Part shown: piece after piece, positions 33,545-44,600 of the stretch
Position numbering within the stretch: the first letter of the stretch is position 1
How the letters are laid out: every line of letters starts with the position of its first letter
NCBI RefSeq assembly: GCF_040869045.1
Contig: NC_090319.1
Span: 305,834,998 to 305,898,997, forward strand
Source of the DNA: Eurosta solidaginis
Taxonomy: Eukaryota > Arthropoda > Insecta > Diptera > Tephritidae
Reading direction: 5' to 3'
DNA length: 64,000 nt
Notes under the pieces: generated by a model
What the model saw: the letters and a program-made list of their open reading frames with translations, nothing else
What the model was told of the DNA's origin: nothing
Databases searched by the model: none
Translations under genes and position numbers: made by a program

Positions 33545-36500
33545 TTTTTATGTTTATGTTTAATTTATTTAGTCTATGATCAGAAATAATCTTACAGACT
33601 AGAAACAAAAGTAATTAAAAACAAAATAAACAACTTATAACTACACAAAAATGTGAAAATATGAATAGCATAAGCAAACAAATAAAAAAATACAAATAGA
33701 TATTGCAAGTTAAAATTAGAGATATACTTCCAGAGTTGACTTGAAAATATTTCTCGACAAAGAGAAATCAATAAAAAACCTCCCCAAGAGTCTGTTAAAT
33801 TCAGTAAGCGCGCGAAAAATTGGGTCAAAACTACAATAATTAGCCCTGCAAGCACGCAAGTAAAATGGTAAAAATGTACGAAGACTCCTATTAGGTACAT
33901 TAAATGAAACCTTCGCTAAGAGAGCCGAGCAATCCAGAGAGCCAGCGATGAGATCATAGACGAACATTAGCAGATGTACTACCCTTCTGGATTCGAGAGG
34001 TTGGAGATTTATGAGTAAGCAGCGCGAGTAATAGGATGGAATTGGGTCACCAAAGCTGAGTGCATTTAAGCAAAAACGAATAAATTTTCTTTGAACCCTT
34101 TCAATTCTGGCAGCATAGCTGTTATAGATAGGATTCCATACAACTGAGGCATATTGAAGTTTTGCACGAATAAGAGAGGTATAAAGAGCCTTCCTGGTAT
34201 AGGGATCCCTAAAGTCTTTTACATATCTACGAAGAAAGGCAAGGTTTCTGTAAGCCTTTGGGAGCATATAAGAGATGTGATTGACGAAAGAAAAAGTGGT
34301 ATCAAAAACAACACCTAAGTCAATAAATTCATTGAAAGAAGCCAGTCGAGCACCTGAGATATCATAGAGGGTAGAATGTATGTTAGTTGATTTAGAAAAA
34401 GACATATGGAAACATTTATTAACATTAAGAAAGAGATTATTGGCCTTACACCATTCGATATGATTATTTAGGTCATTTTGTAGGAGTAGGGAATCCGACG
34501 GACCATTAATTCTATGAAATAACTTAAGATCATCTGCATATAGAAGGAAAGAGGACGATTTAAAGCTGGAAGCAATATCATTTATAAAAAGCACAAACAA
34601 CAGAGGCCCGAGAATGCTACCCTGAGGAACTCCGGACGTTGCATAAAAAGGGTGGGACTTACAGCCCTCGATTTCGACACACAGAGACCGGTTCGACAGA
34701 TACGATTTTAACCAAGATAAGATAGAATTAAATCCTATACACTCAAGTTTAGATAATAAGATTTGGCGTGAAACTTTATCGAAAGCCTTTGAGAAATGCG
34801 TATACATGGTATCCACCTGGCAACCGTCCTTAAATGCGGAAATGCAGAAATCAGAAAACGACACCAAGCTAGTAACAGTAGAGCGGCCAGCAATAAACCC
34901 ATGTTGACGCGGGCAACCACCCTTTTAATGACGAAAGATAACTTCTCCTTTATGATTTTTTCCAAAAAGCTTCGAGCATACTGTGAGTTTGGCAATAGGC
35001 CTATAGTAAGAGATGTAAGTTTTGTTCCCGGATTTGAAAATAGGACATACTGAACTCGTTTTCCATCTGTCAACGAAAGTGCCAGAGGACAGAGATAAAT
35101 TGAAGATATGGCAAATGGGGGCACACAAAATTAAACTACAGTGCTTCAGAACAAAGGCGCAAAGGCCATCAGTGCCACAATGAAGCGAGGGTTTAAGGGA
35201 GAGCATAGCATTGCGAACATCATCCTCGGAGATAATGAGGGAGGCAAAATCTATCGGATCACGAAGTCCCGAGCGCGATTACGAGCCAGCCAGACCTACA
35301 TTGGCGTCGTCAAAGTTGGATTTAAAAAATACTGCAAATAGCTCAACTGTTTCAGTTAGAGACTGGGAGCTTACCCCATTAAAGGTCATGCAAATAGGAA
35401 TATTCGTTGAACCACGTTTGGAGCGAATAAAGTTCCAAAAGTCTTTTGGATTTTCTTTAAGCTCTTTTTTAAGCCTACGCATTATAGCGATTATAAAGAA
35501 ATTTGTCGAGAACATTAAATTTGCCGCACACTATTAAAATACTGTTCCCTAAGATAAATGATATCCATATTTCCCTTATACATTTATTGAATTGACCAAG
35601 GTAATTTATGCAACCTAGGCAAAAAACGAGGTACTGTACTGTGAAATATCTCAGACAACTTCGATAAGAGAATATCATAACACACACTGACGTCATTAGA
35701 CAGAAATATATTTGCCCAATTGAGTGATAGTAAAACATTGTTCAACTCACTTAAGCAATGGAATCGACGTAGGGATAGCAGCAAAATTATTTAATTGAAT
35801 GATAAGCGGTAAGTGATGTCTATCGGAAGGACACACAGGAAAAGTACTCTCAGATAGATCAAATATTAAATTCTCATTGACAAACACAAGATCAAGCAAC
35901 CTCGAAAGGGTATTAAATAAATTATTGATTTGAATCAAATTGCATCTTAAGATATTATCTATAAGGTTGATTTCATAAGATCGCGTTACATTAGTAGGTG
36001 CTAGAATACCATTACTTTGAAAGTCTGTCCAAACAATATTAGCAGATTGAAATCTCCAAGTATACAAAAACGAGCATCAGTATGGCTTTCACATAGATTG
36101 ACGATGTTATCTACATGAGAAAAGTATAAGGAATCAGCACTGTTCGGCGGTATATACGAGCAACACATGAAAATTGAGCTGGATGAACTCGAAATACAGA
36201 CGCACAGCTGATCAAGTAATGTATCATGATGTAGAAGATGAAACCTTAATGTATGCAGGTTTCTGTTAACTGCAATTAACACTCCTCCCCCTTTTTTTGA
36301 CCAGTTTTCACGAAGTCTCGATCCTTCCCGAAAGTAAGGAATAACTTAGAGTCAAAATATTCTTCATCAGAGAAGTCTTCATTGAGCCACGTTTCCACGA
36401 TGACATAAACGTCGTAGTCCAAAAGAGACGAAGACAACAGAAAATCTTTAGATTTGATGCGCATGCCACCGACATTTTGAAAGTACACTCTTAAAGATGT

Positions 36501-37690
36501 ATCCGATAAGCAGTTATGGATTTTTTGATTGTTGGTAAGTGGATCACTATGTGAACCTACGAGGCGTTTGGGGCCTTTGAAAAAAACCGAAAAGGCTTAA
36601 TAGTGACGTTGGAGGGCCACAGAGCAGAATCAAAGAGTTTATTACAGTCAACTGAGCGCACACGAACTTTAAATGAGACTGTCACCAAAGAGCTAATATC
36701 AGCATCCCTCCTTACCAACTTAAAGCACGCTAAGGCTGAAGTATCAATTTTGATAGCTCAGCGATGTATTTAATAATTTTCTCCTCTGTGACCGAAGGTT
36801 TGAATGATGAAATATGAATCCATTTATATGGTACAAAAACATCTAGCTCAGCGTTGCTGTTATTGCCATTAACTGCAGATGTGTTTCCATTTAATTCACT
36901 TGGTGCACGAATGCCTCGCTTGGCTGAGGTAGGAGCGATTGATGGATTAGGAGATTTGCTAGTAGAGCGAGCAGTGACAGTGGCATAAGAAAGAGTATTT
37001 GTTGCCTCACTATTAGTCGCAGTTGTCGAAAAATTAGAATGTGTGATAGCATTTCCGCTCTACATGGAATTGCCCGCTGGGGGTGCAGGAGCTTTCGGTC
37101 TCACCTTATTTTTTGCTGGAGTATTTGAAGAAGAATTGTTATTGTTAGTAGACGGAGCATTTGACAAAACTGATTGTGCATTAGTTGTAGGTGTAGAAAT
37201 AGATGAGGTTACAACTGTATGTGTAGATACAGGAGCAGTATTAGCGAGAGCAAACGATGATTGCATTTGTTTATTTGCATATGTAGATGTGAAAGAAGAG
37301 GGATGATGAGCATCGTTAATATTACACGAATACAATTAGAAGGACCGTTTCATGACTGCATAGAAATTGTTAGTGGACTATGAATATTAGAGTTGTTATT
37401 ATTTCTGATAACGACATTCCAAGAATTTGTAGGAACATTCAAATTGTTGTTGGACGCATGCAGAGAATTCAATAATTATTCCTTTAGCAAGTCAAGTTGT
37501 TGAGATAACTTTAGGAATTTACTATCAATAGTTCGAAACCAAGCTTTTGAGCCGTGAGCACAGAATCAATGTGTTTCATCACATTCTTATGCCAAAAAAA
37601 AGCGTTTCCCAAGAAGTTCTCAGGAGGAGGAAGAGTACAATGGTTGATTGGAATCAGTGCCGAACGATCCATTCAAAGCGTTTTGTAAGA
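33545..37690 (-). mobile_element. CR1/Jockey-like LINE, near full-length but broken
   Basis: Minus strand. ORF1 remnant at about 37335-36540, with a Ser/Thr/Asn/Pro-rich N-part and a gag-like PYKWIHISSFKPSVTEE block. Endonuclease pieces at 36488-35580 (YFQNVGGMRIKSKDFLL, CSYIPPNS, ARFCILGDFNL). RT at 35206-33716, with an unbroken 383-codon stretch (34867-33716) holding SKAFDKVSRQILLSKLE, TSGVPQGSILGPLLFVLF and LLYADDLKLF. The C-terminal block LQYASVVWNPIYNSYAARIE is also present. Frameshifts separate the pieces. The 3' end is near the A/T-rich 33545-33575. Confidence 0.88.
33716..34867 (-). CDS. LINE reverse transcriptase, longest intact piece
   Basis: 383 codons ending in a stop. Covers RT palm motifs (PQGSILGPLLF, then YADD at the catalytic centre) and the thumb/C-terminal region of the CR1/Jockey group. 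The upstream RT part (35206-34925: SYYRPIAKLTVCSKLFGK) is in another frame, so the protein is not made whole. Part of the 33545-37690 element. Confidence 0.85.
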   Translation of the reverse strand: MVSFSDFCISAFKDGCQVDTMYTHFSKAFDKVSRQILLSKLECIGFNSILSWLKSYLSNRSLCVEIEGCKSHPFYATSGVPQGSILGPLLFVLFINDIASSFKSSSFLLYADDLKLFHRINGPSDSLLLQNDLNNHIEWCKANNLFLNVNKCFHMSFSKSTNIHSTLYDISGARLASFNEFIDLGVVFDTTFSFVNHISYMLPKAYRNLAFLRRYVKDFRDPYTRKALYTSLIRAKLQYASVVWNPIYNSYAARIERVQRKFIRFCLNALSFGDPIPSYYSRCLLINLQPLESRRVVHLLMFVYDLIAGSLDCSALLAKVSFNVPNRSLRTFLPFYLRACRANYCSFDPIFRALTEFNRLLGRFFIDFSLSRNIFKSTLEVYL

Positions 37691-37696
37691 CGTTCA

Positions 37697-39797
37697 TCAT
37701 GCATCGTTTCAGGTTAGGTTAGGTTATGTGGTAGCTGCCCTGATAAGGAAAGCTCACTTGGACAACACGAAGGTCCGTTGTGATACCACAAGCAATAAAA
37801 TAAAGGTGACGTAGGTATAGCTACTTAGAGAATCGTTGGGTAGCAACGATAAAGCTCCGAATGATACCGATCTCAACTTTGGATAAATCTTCGGAAGCCG
37901 CGACCAAAGTACTTTCGCCTAGTTCTGGCAAAAGCTGGGCAATCAAGCATAAAGTTATTTGGTGATTCCATCTCATCATTCTCCATACAGCTACAGCAGG
38001 ATGGAGTCTCCAGTATATTGAGCCGTACCGCATAGATACCCATGGGACAGTGCCCTGTCAAAACCCCAATGACAATTGATATGTGAGGCTTAGTGAACCC
38101 AATTATTTCGGCAGACCTCCTGCCATCCACTTTCGGCCAGCAAATTTTGCTACCCTACAAGAGGTGGTGTCCGCCCAACGTTTGCTGAGCTGATTCGAGG
38201 CCCAGCTATGGAGGAGCAAACCATAGGTGGCCAGCGGAATCCCGAGATCCCTACAGCCATTTTCATCCGGTGCAGTTGTACCGCTGCGGGCCAAGATAAC
38301 CGCTTAACAGTTACCCGGGATATAACTATGGCCCGGGACCCAGACCACCTACGATCGCACTGTAGTTGAACTCAAGGCCTTGATAGCCGCTTGGCTATCA
38401 GAGTAGATGTTAAATTCCCTAACCACAGTAGCACTGGCTAGCATTTCATCCAACGCATCCTTAATCGCAGCAACTTCCGCTTGGAATTCACTGCAGTGAT
38501 CAGCCAACTTAAACTTCCGGCTTACATTTAGCTCTAGACAAAAGATTCCCCCCCCCCCCCCCCCCCCCCCAACCTTTCCGTCCCACTTCGAGCCATCCGT
38601 GAACAAGGTAACCGGTCCCATGCCCCAGATAATTCCTCTTCCCCACTCCTCTCTCGGGGGAATGACTGGGGTGAAGGTTGTATAGGGAGCAGTTATCGGC
38701 ATACAATAGTCCGTCCTGTCCGGGATAAAGTCAAAACTGGTAAGAAGGCTAGAGTGTCCGAAGTCAGAAAGCCCATAGCCCATATCACGAAGCCTGACCA
38801 ACGACCGGGCCGCGGCTGCCTTTCCTGCAATATCTACTGGATGTATGTTCAGCCTAGGTAGGTGTTGTTTTAAGAGCGCCACTGATACCGATCAGCGCCG
38901 TCGGTTGCACTGACACTAGAATTTTGTAGGTGCTCGCCATGTGCAGTGCTTTCCACGACCAGCACCCCATAGAGCAGAATCGGTTTGACCACCATCTCAT
39001 AAAGCCAGTTTACTACTCCTGGCGAGAGTCCCCATCTCTTTCCGATAGCCCCCCTACTGCAATCGAGGGAGTTCTGAAATTGGACATCTTATATCTCCTT
39101 GTAAAAAGAACCAACTCCGTTTTTCCCGGGTTGACCGCCAATCCACATGATTCAGCCCACCAAGCCACAGTATCCAGGTAGCCCTACAGAACATCGCGCA
39201 GGGTGCCCAGAAATTTGCCTCTGACTAGGATAGCGAGGTTATCTGCATAGGCAACTAGCCGACAGCCATTGGCTTCCAGCTCCATAAGAAGCTCGTTGAC
39301 TACCACCACGACACAGCGCAGAGGAGATAGAATACCTCCCTGTGGCGTGCCCCTGCACACCTTCCTCTCAATTATGGCCCCTCCTCACTCCGCTGTGACA
39401 ATTCAGCTGCATAGAAGTTAGCTAATAAATTAAACCAGAGCCGCCTCGACTCCTATACCCACCAGAGCTCTTTCGATTGCCCCCGGTAAGACATTGTTAA
39501 AAGCCCCTCGATGTCTAGAAAGGCACCCAGAGCAAACTCTTTGCGATATAGGGACCGCTCTATTTGCTTTACAATCGAATGGAGAGCCGTTTCCGTCGAT
39601 CTGCCCTTGCAGTAGGCATGCTGTGAAGCCGACAGTAATCTCCGAGGAATCCTTTCCCGTAGGTACAGGTCAATCATCCGCTCAAACTTCTTAAGAAGAA
39701 ACGACGAGAGACTGATTGACCTGAAATCCTTAGGTGATACATGAGAGCTTCTGCCGGCCTTCAGAATGAAGATAGCGTGCATCATGTAAACTTTCAT
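37697..39797 (-). mobile_element. LOA-like LINE, 3' half (RT + RNase H)
   Basis: Minus strand, broken. RT pieces at 39797-39460 (SISLSSFLLKKFERMIDLYL, CKGRSTETALHSIVKQIERS, ALGAFLDIEG) and a YAD-N variant (CRLVAYADNLAILVRG at about 39272-39225). RNase H lies at 38620-38345 (VTLFTDGSKWDG, EFQAEVAAIKDALDEM, IYSDSQAAIKAL). A C-terminal zinc-like block GVLTGHCPMGIYAVRL..CCSC is at 38070-37980. The tail complement is AGGTTAGGTTAGGTTATG. A C-run of 22 at 38549-38570 sits in RNase H. Confidence 0.85.
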
Positions 39798-40039
39798 TCA
39801 AACACATTTTATAAATCGGACTCCCTTTTTTATATAAAAATGACCTCTCTTGATAGTTAATGTAGTATATCGTTAGCTTAGTAGTTCTAACCAAATAATT
39901 TAAAATTTTACAGGAACAGAATTACAGAATTTTTCTTTTTCGGGTGTTTTTTTATATCATATCAAAATCGGCGAAATTCGAAACAGTTTCGAAAAATCTG
40001 CTGGTTAGCACCTTTGTGAATTAAGGTAACGATATATAT

Positions 40040-40543
40040 TGTAACGAATTTAGGGAAATTTCGCCTTCTGCTAAGGTTCGAATCGCTAAATTGTCGAATA
40101 AATAACTCCAATATTCAGTAATAGTCTTTATTAGACTACTTTGAGAATACTTTACAATAACACTTATACTTCACAACTAATTGCGTGTTTAAATCAAACT
40201 GATTAGTAATTCCTCAGCTTGCGCTGCTTTTATACTCTCTGTTGCCTCGTCAGTATATTTCTCCAAAGGACTAGACGTTTTACCTTCTAAAATCTCCTGC
40301 TTGGTTACCAGCTATAAACATGCATATTTGTAGTTTATGCGTTTCTCACAGTCATATGCGTGTGTATGTGTGAGTAACTCCTTCGGCTGATGATTACATG
40401 TGTTTGTGAGTTATCTCTTCGTTGGCCTGTATGTATGTGTGTAAATGATGATTGATTTGTTCATGAAAACAAGAGTGGGAGCTTGCTTTATTGTTGTTGT
40501 GCCTTTATTTACTAACAACATAGTGATGCTAAAATCCGCCACA
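40040..40543 (-). mobile_element. Solo LTR (504 bp)
   Basis: TGTAACGAATTTAG to ATCCGCCACA. On - the TATA-like segment (GAGTATAAAAGCAGCGC) is near 40225-40240. Flanks ATAT/ATCT differ by one base. It lies 1 kb beyond the Root stop codon. Confidence 0.88.
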
Positions 40544-40905
40544 ATCTGTATATTTCTATTCTATTAATTTAAGGATTGCGCTCAGCTGCTGATATCGCTT
40601 CTGTTATCAAAATATACCATTTTCGAAATTTTTCGAAGTTCGATTTTTTTCAAAAACGAGATGATTAATTGCTTTATGGTATTTGGTTCTTATTTATTTA
40701 TGATTATATTTGTTTATTATAGCGATTTTGGTTGTTACAATGCATCTTCGATAAAAATTCGAATCTTGAAAAATGTTCGAAGTAATTTGACTGTGGATAA
40801 CCTAAAACATAATCCGTATAAAAAATCTAATAGTCGAAAATTTCTGAAATTTTGATTGCTTTGGTGTCATAAAAATATGTACGATCAGGGGGAGAATAAA
40901 TACAA
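40544..40905. other. Intergenic, unassigned
   Basis: AT-rich; nothing recognised. Confidence 0.4.
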
Positions 40906-40907
40906 TA

Positions 40908-41351
40908 GGGGGACTCATTTAACCTTATAAATGCCTTATAAAGTGTGTAAACGTATAAATTTATCTAGTGCGTAAACGACCTTCCAAATTTTGTATGAAA
41001 AATCATTTACACAATTTGTATAAATTTACGCGCACATTTTATGGTGTAAATGCGGTAAACTCAAAGGAATGCAACCGTGTAGACATTACAGCATTTACAT
41101 TTTCATCAGAAATCTCCAACATAAGCAAGTCATTTACAAGAATATATTAAAAAAGACGTTTTTGTTTTGATTTTTCATTTAATTTTGGCATTTTTTAATT
41201 TGTATAACAATCAAAAAAGTTTGTTTGGCAATAATACAGCTGATCGACAATTAAGTTTATCTAGAATATTACTAGGTGCGTTCATAAAACAGCGTGTGTA
41301 AATGGATATAATTTTACACCTTATAAGTTTATATGCTTTAATGAGTCCCCC
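40908..41351. mobile_element. 444-bp TIR element flanked by TA
   Basis: GGGGGACTCATTTAA at the left and its near-complement TTAATGAGTCCCCC at the right, each next to TA, as for Tc1/mariner-type insertions. The interior repeats GTGTAAA/TTTACAC motifs. No transposase. It may lie in or next to the Root 3' UTR. Confidence 0.75.
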
Positions 41352-41549
41352 TAATAATGTGTGTATATTAAGTGTTCATATACATACAGATGTACCTTTA
41401 CATAAATACGCGTATTCTAAAGAAGTATGCTTTTAAATGCATTTAATTTCTAGTTAAAAGGAAGCTTTTAATGGCAGTTTTAAATTTCAATATTCTTCTA
41501 CTATAGATTCCCTTTGTGCGGCTTAAATTTCTTTGCTAAACTTGCGATT

Positions 41550-41610
41550 CTATGGATCGTAATCCCGGCAGGTTGATGGCGGCAAACTCATTGAAACAGC
41601 ATTATCCAAG
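41550..41610 (-). CDS. Root: Root terminal exon (61 bp)
   Basis: The acceptor TTTTTTGTAATTAG precedes 41610. The first base completes the Arg codon, then LDNAVSMSLPPSTCRDYDP and TAG. The short size and lack of coiled coil make it easy to miss; support comes from phase and from the clean stop. Confidence 0.8.
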
Positions 41611-44600
41611 CTAATTACAAAAAATATGAAATGTATGTATGCATATACATATGATTATTATTTACGTAACCATTTTTCGGCTTCAATAAATTCGCACTCA
41701 CCGTCTCGATTCGCTTTCCAATAGATTTGGACCTAAAGGATGCTGCGAAACATGCCGTAGCGAATCTCCCAAAGTGTTACGCAAATGTTGCATTTCCCTA
41801 TTAGCTTTTGAACTACGTAATATGTACTGTTGACGCCGTTTGGCTTCCTGAGCTAATTGCTCACGCAATATAGATATCTGAAAAAAAAAAATAAATTTTT
41901 TAAAATATAAGCAAGTTTCGAAACATCGATAATTTTGAGATTTACAAAGGTGACTAGGTTAGGTTAGGTTGAAGTGGCTGCCTCCGCTGTCCAAGCGAAG
42001 ACTCACGTAGGCCGTTGTGGTCCGTTGTGCTATCACGCGGGGCCTCTGTTTCCTATTTCCCGACTTCCGAAGAATGTTTACACCCCATTGAGGCTAAACC
42101 AGCGCGTTTGCGTGATGAAACGCAAGATGTCGTTTGTGTGTTCTGTTCAAGCTCCGCATAACCCGCAAAGGAGTGTATGTGGAGGCATCGGTACCTGGTT
42201 TTTGACAGTGTGGGACAGTGGCACAGATAGTGCTCTACGCTTTCTATCTCGTCCTCGTCCCCACAGCTGCAGCAGAAATCATTTGTCTGTAGGCCCATAT
42301 AGGCACCATGAGTGCCCATGAGACAGTGACCTGTAAGAAGGCCCACTAATGGGCTTATAGATATACGGTTTAACAGTATCACCGATTACGATCTCTTTTC
42401 ATCCAGCTTAGGCCAGATTTGCTTTGATATTGTACATGTAGCTTCTATAGACCATCTGGCGTTAGCATGATCCGTGAATAGAGATCGCAAGCAGTGCTTG
42501 CAGGTGTTTAGAGGAGGGCTGGCCCAACCAGCGGAGGTTATTGTTTGCAGGTTGGTGCCTTCCCTAGCTAGCTCATCCGCAGCGCAGTTAACTGAGATGT
42601 CGCAGTGGCCAGGAACCCATATAATGCTCAGTTTGCATTTATCAGCTAGCTTGTTGAGGGTTTCTCTCCACTGTAACGCCACTAGTGACGAGGTGTTACT
42701 GCATTGCAGGGATTTTACGGCAGCTTGGCTGCCCGAGAAAATTGAAATAGAATTAGTCACCTGCAGGTTACCAAGATAGAGGGCTGCTTCCCATATAGTT
42801 ATAAGTTCAGCCTGAAAAACACTGCAGTGGTCGGGTAAGCGTAAGCTCTCGCTTAGATTGAGCTTTTCTGAGATTGTTCCGCTTCCGACTCTGTTGTTCA
42901 GTTTAGAGCCATCTGTAAAAACGGAGATTTCGTGAGATCCCGTCTCCCTGCCGTTTTCCCACTAGTTCCTCTCTGGGATTCTTGTGGAAAATTTGTTGTC
43001 CCAGCAAGGGGCGGTATTGTATGGTCCAACTTTAAGAAGGTTTCGGGGACCTGCTTCAGGATCCGGGTGTGACCAAACCTGCAGTCCCTCCATGGTTCGA
43101 TGGCGTTGAGCCTTTCCGCGTTGCAGGAGGCACAATATTTTCCATATAGATCAGTGGGGAGATGGAATAATATGGTTTCAAGAGCTTTGGTGGGAGTGGA
43201 GGGAAGGGTACCGCTAGTAAGCATTGCCGCCATCCTCTGTATTCTCGTTACTTTGCTCTTGTTAAATTCGATATCGAGTGCCGTCCACCATACGGGGACG
43301 GCGTAGAAGAGTATGGGTCTCACCACTGCCGTGTATATCCAATGGACGATGCGTGGCTGGAGACCTGACTAAGCTACCAAATACACTTCAGTCCAGCAAA
43401 TTCTTTAACTTCAATTCAGACTTGTTAAGTTTCCATTCAAATGTACCCATATCGGGAGAAGATTAGTTAAACGGTCACACCTATTGGATGGAGCGAAGCA
43501 CTGCTACAACAACAACAACAACAGCATTAGCTAAACGTCAATTATGTGTTACCTCTTTTCATTAGACCATTCAGGTCGAGATTCTGAAGAAAGGCAAGGA
43601 TGGTTCTATGCTTCATTGAGTGCATGTAGCTATTATTCAGCATATGAGAGCCCATAACCCCTGATTGTCTGCTACTCACAATGTCATCGCAAACGACATA
43701 TTCATGTACTATCTCGAAAATCAATTTCCTCACAAAATCGATAGCTAATAAGGATTTTATCTCAGCTGAGGATATTGCCTTGAATGCCGCCCAGCTTCAT
43801 TTTCATTATTCGAATCTAATGATCTCGTTAATGGCGTCTCAGGGAAGCTGTGTAAGTTGGTACTGCTCTGTCAGTGCAGGACTGATTAACCTTACTTCTG
43901 CCTAACCAGGCTACTTTTGGTTGTCTCTTCGATTGCTAAGGGTACGGAAGTTAGCTCGAACAGTATCGCCGGTACAAGAAAACAATGCGCCAAGTTAGTG
44001 TGAATTGGTTCAAGATGTCGTAGATGTAAAACAAGTACCTACATAACTTGTCAATAGACCTACCCCTCTGCATTACACTTAAGAGTCTAATATAGGTGGA
44101 AATGGCTGCAGTCAGTACTGTCGAGTTTCTAGGAGTCTGTGGGCTTTATACATTGAAATATGATCTTAAGATAAATAGAAGGATATATTCACATGTTCAC
44201 ACAGTACTCATCGGATAAAAATTCTTTGAGGATTTCCTGCAACAGTTTGTCCATATTCTATCTCCTCTACTCTATGAGTTGTGAACGAGGTTCTGGTAGG
44301 GCAAGAAGTCAGTGGTTCACAAGTGATTTCTTACGTTGGTGATCTAACAGTTCTGATCAGGCAAACAGTACTGATCTGCGCGGACTGCAGTGAACATATC
44401 CAGGATCGAGATCGGTCTTATTCGAAACTAAATCGTTGCTCTATACGATTATCTAGGTTAGGCTGGGTTAGATAAAAAGGGTGTGCATCGGAGTTTCACA
44501 CACTTACACTCGGAGACATTTTCGTTCATTGTGAGTGCTGGGAGGGCGGCATATTCATCCAACCCGATTACTTTCTTGTTGGTATGCGCCACCGTCGGAG

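Noticed and set aside
38549..38570. Poly-C run as a regulatory or structural element
   Set aside because: It sits in the Gly codons of a decayed RNase H and looks like simple slippage; similar runs occur at 17773 and 59646.
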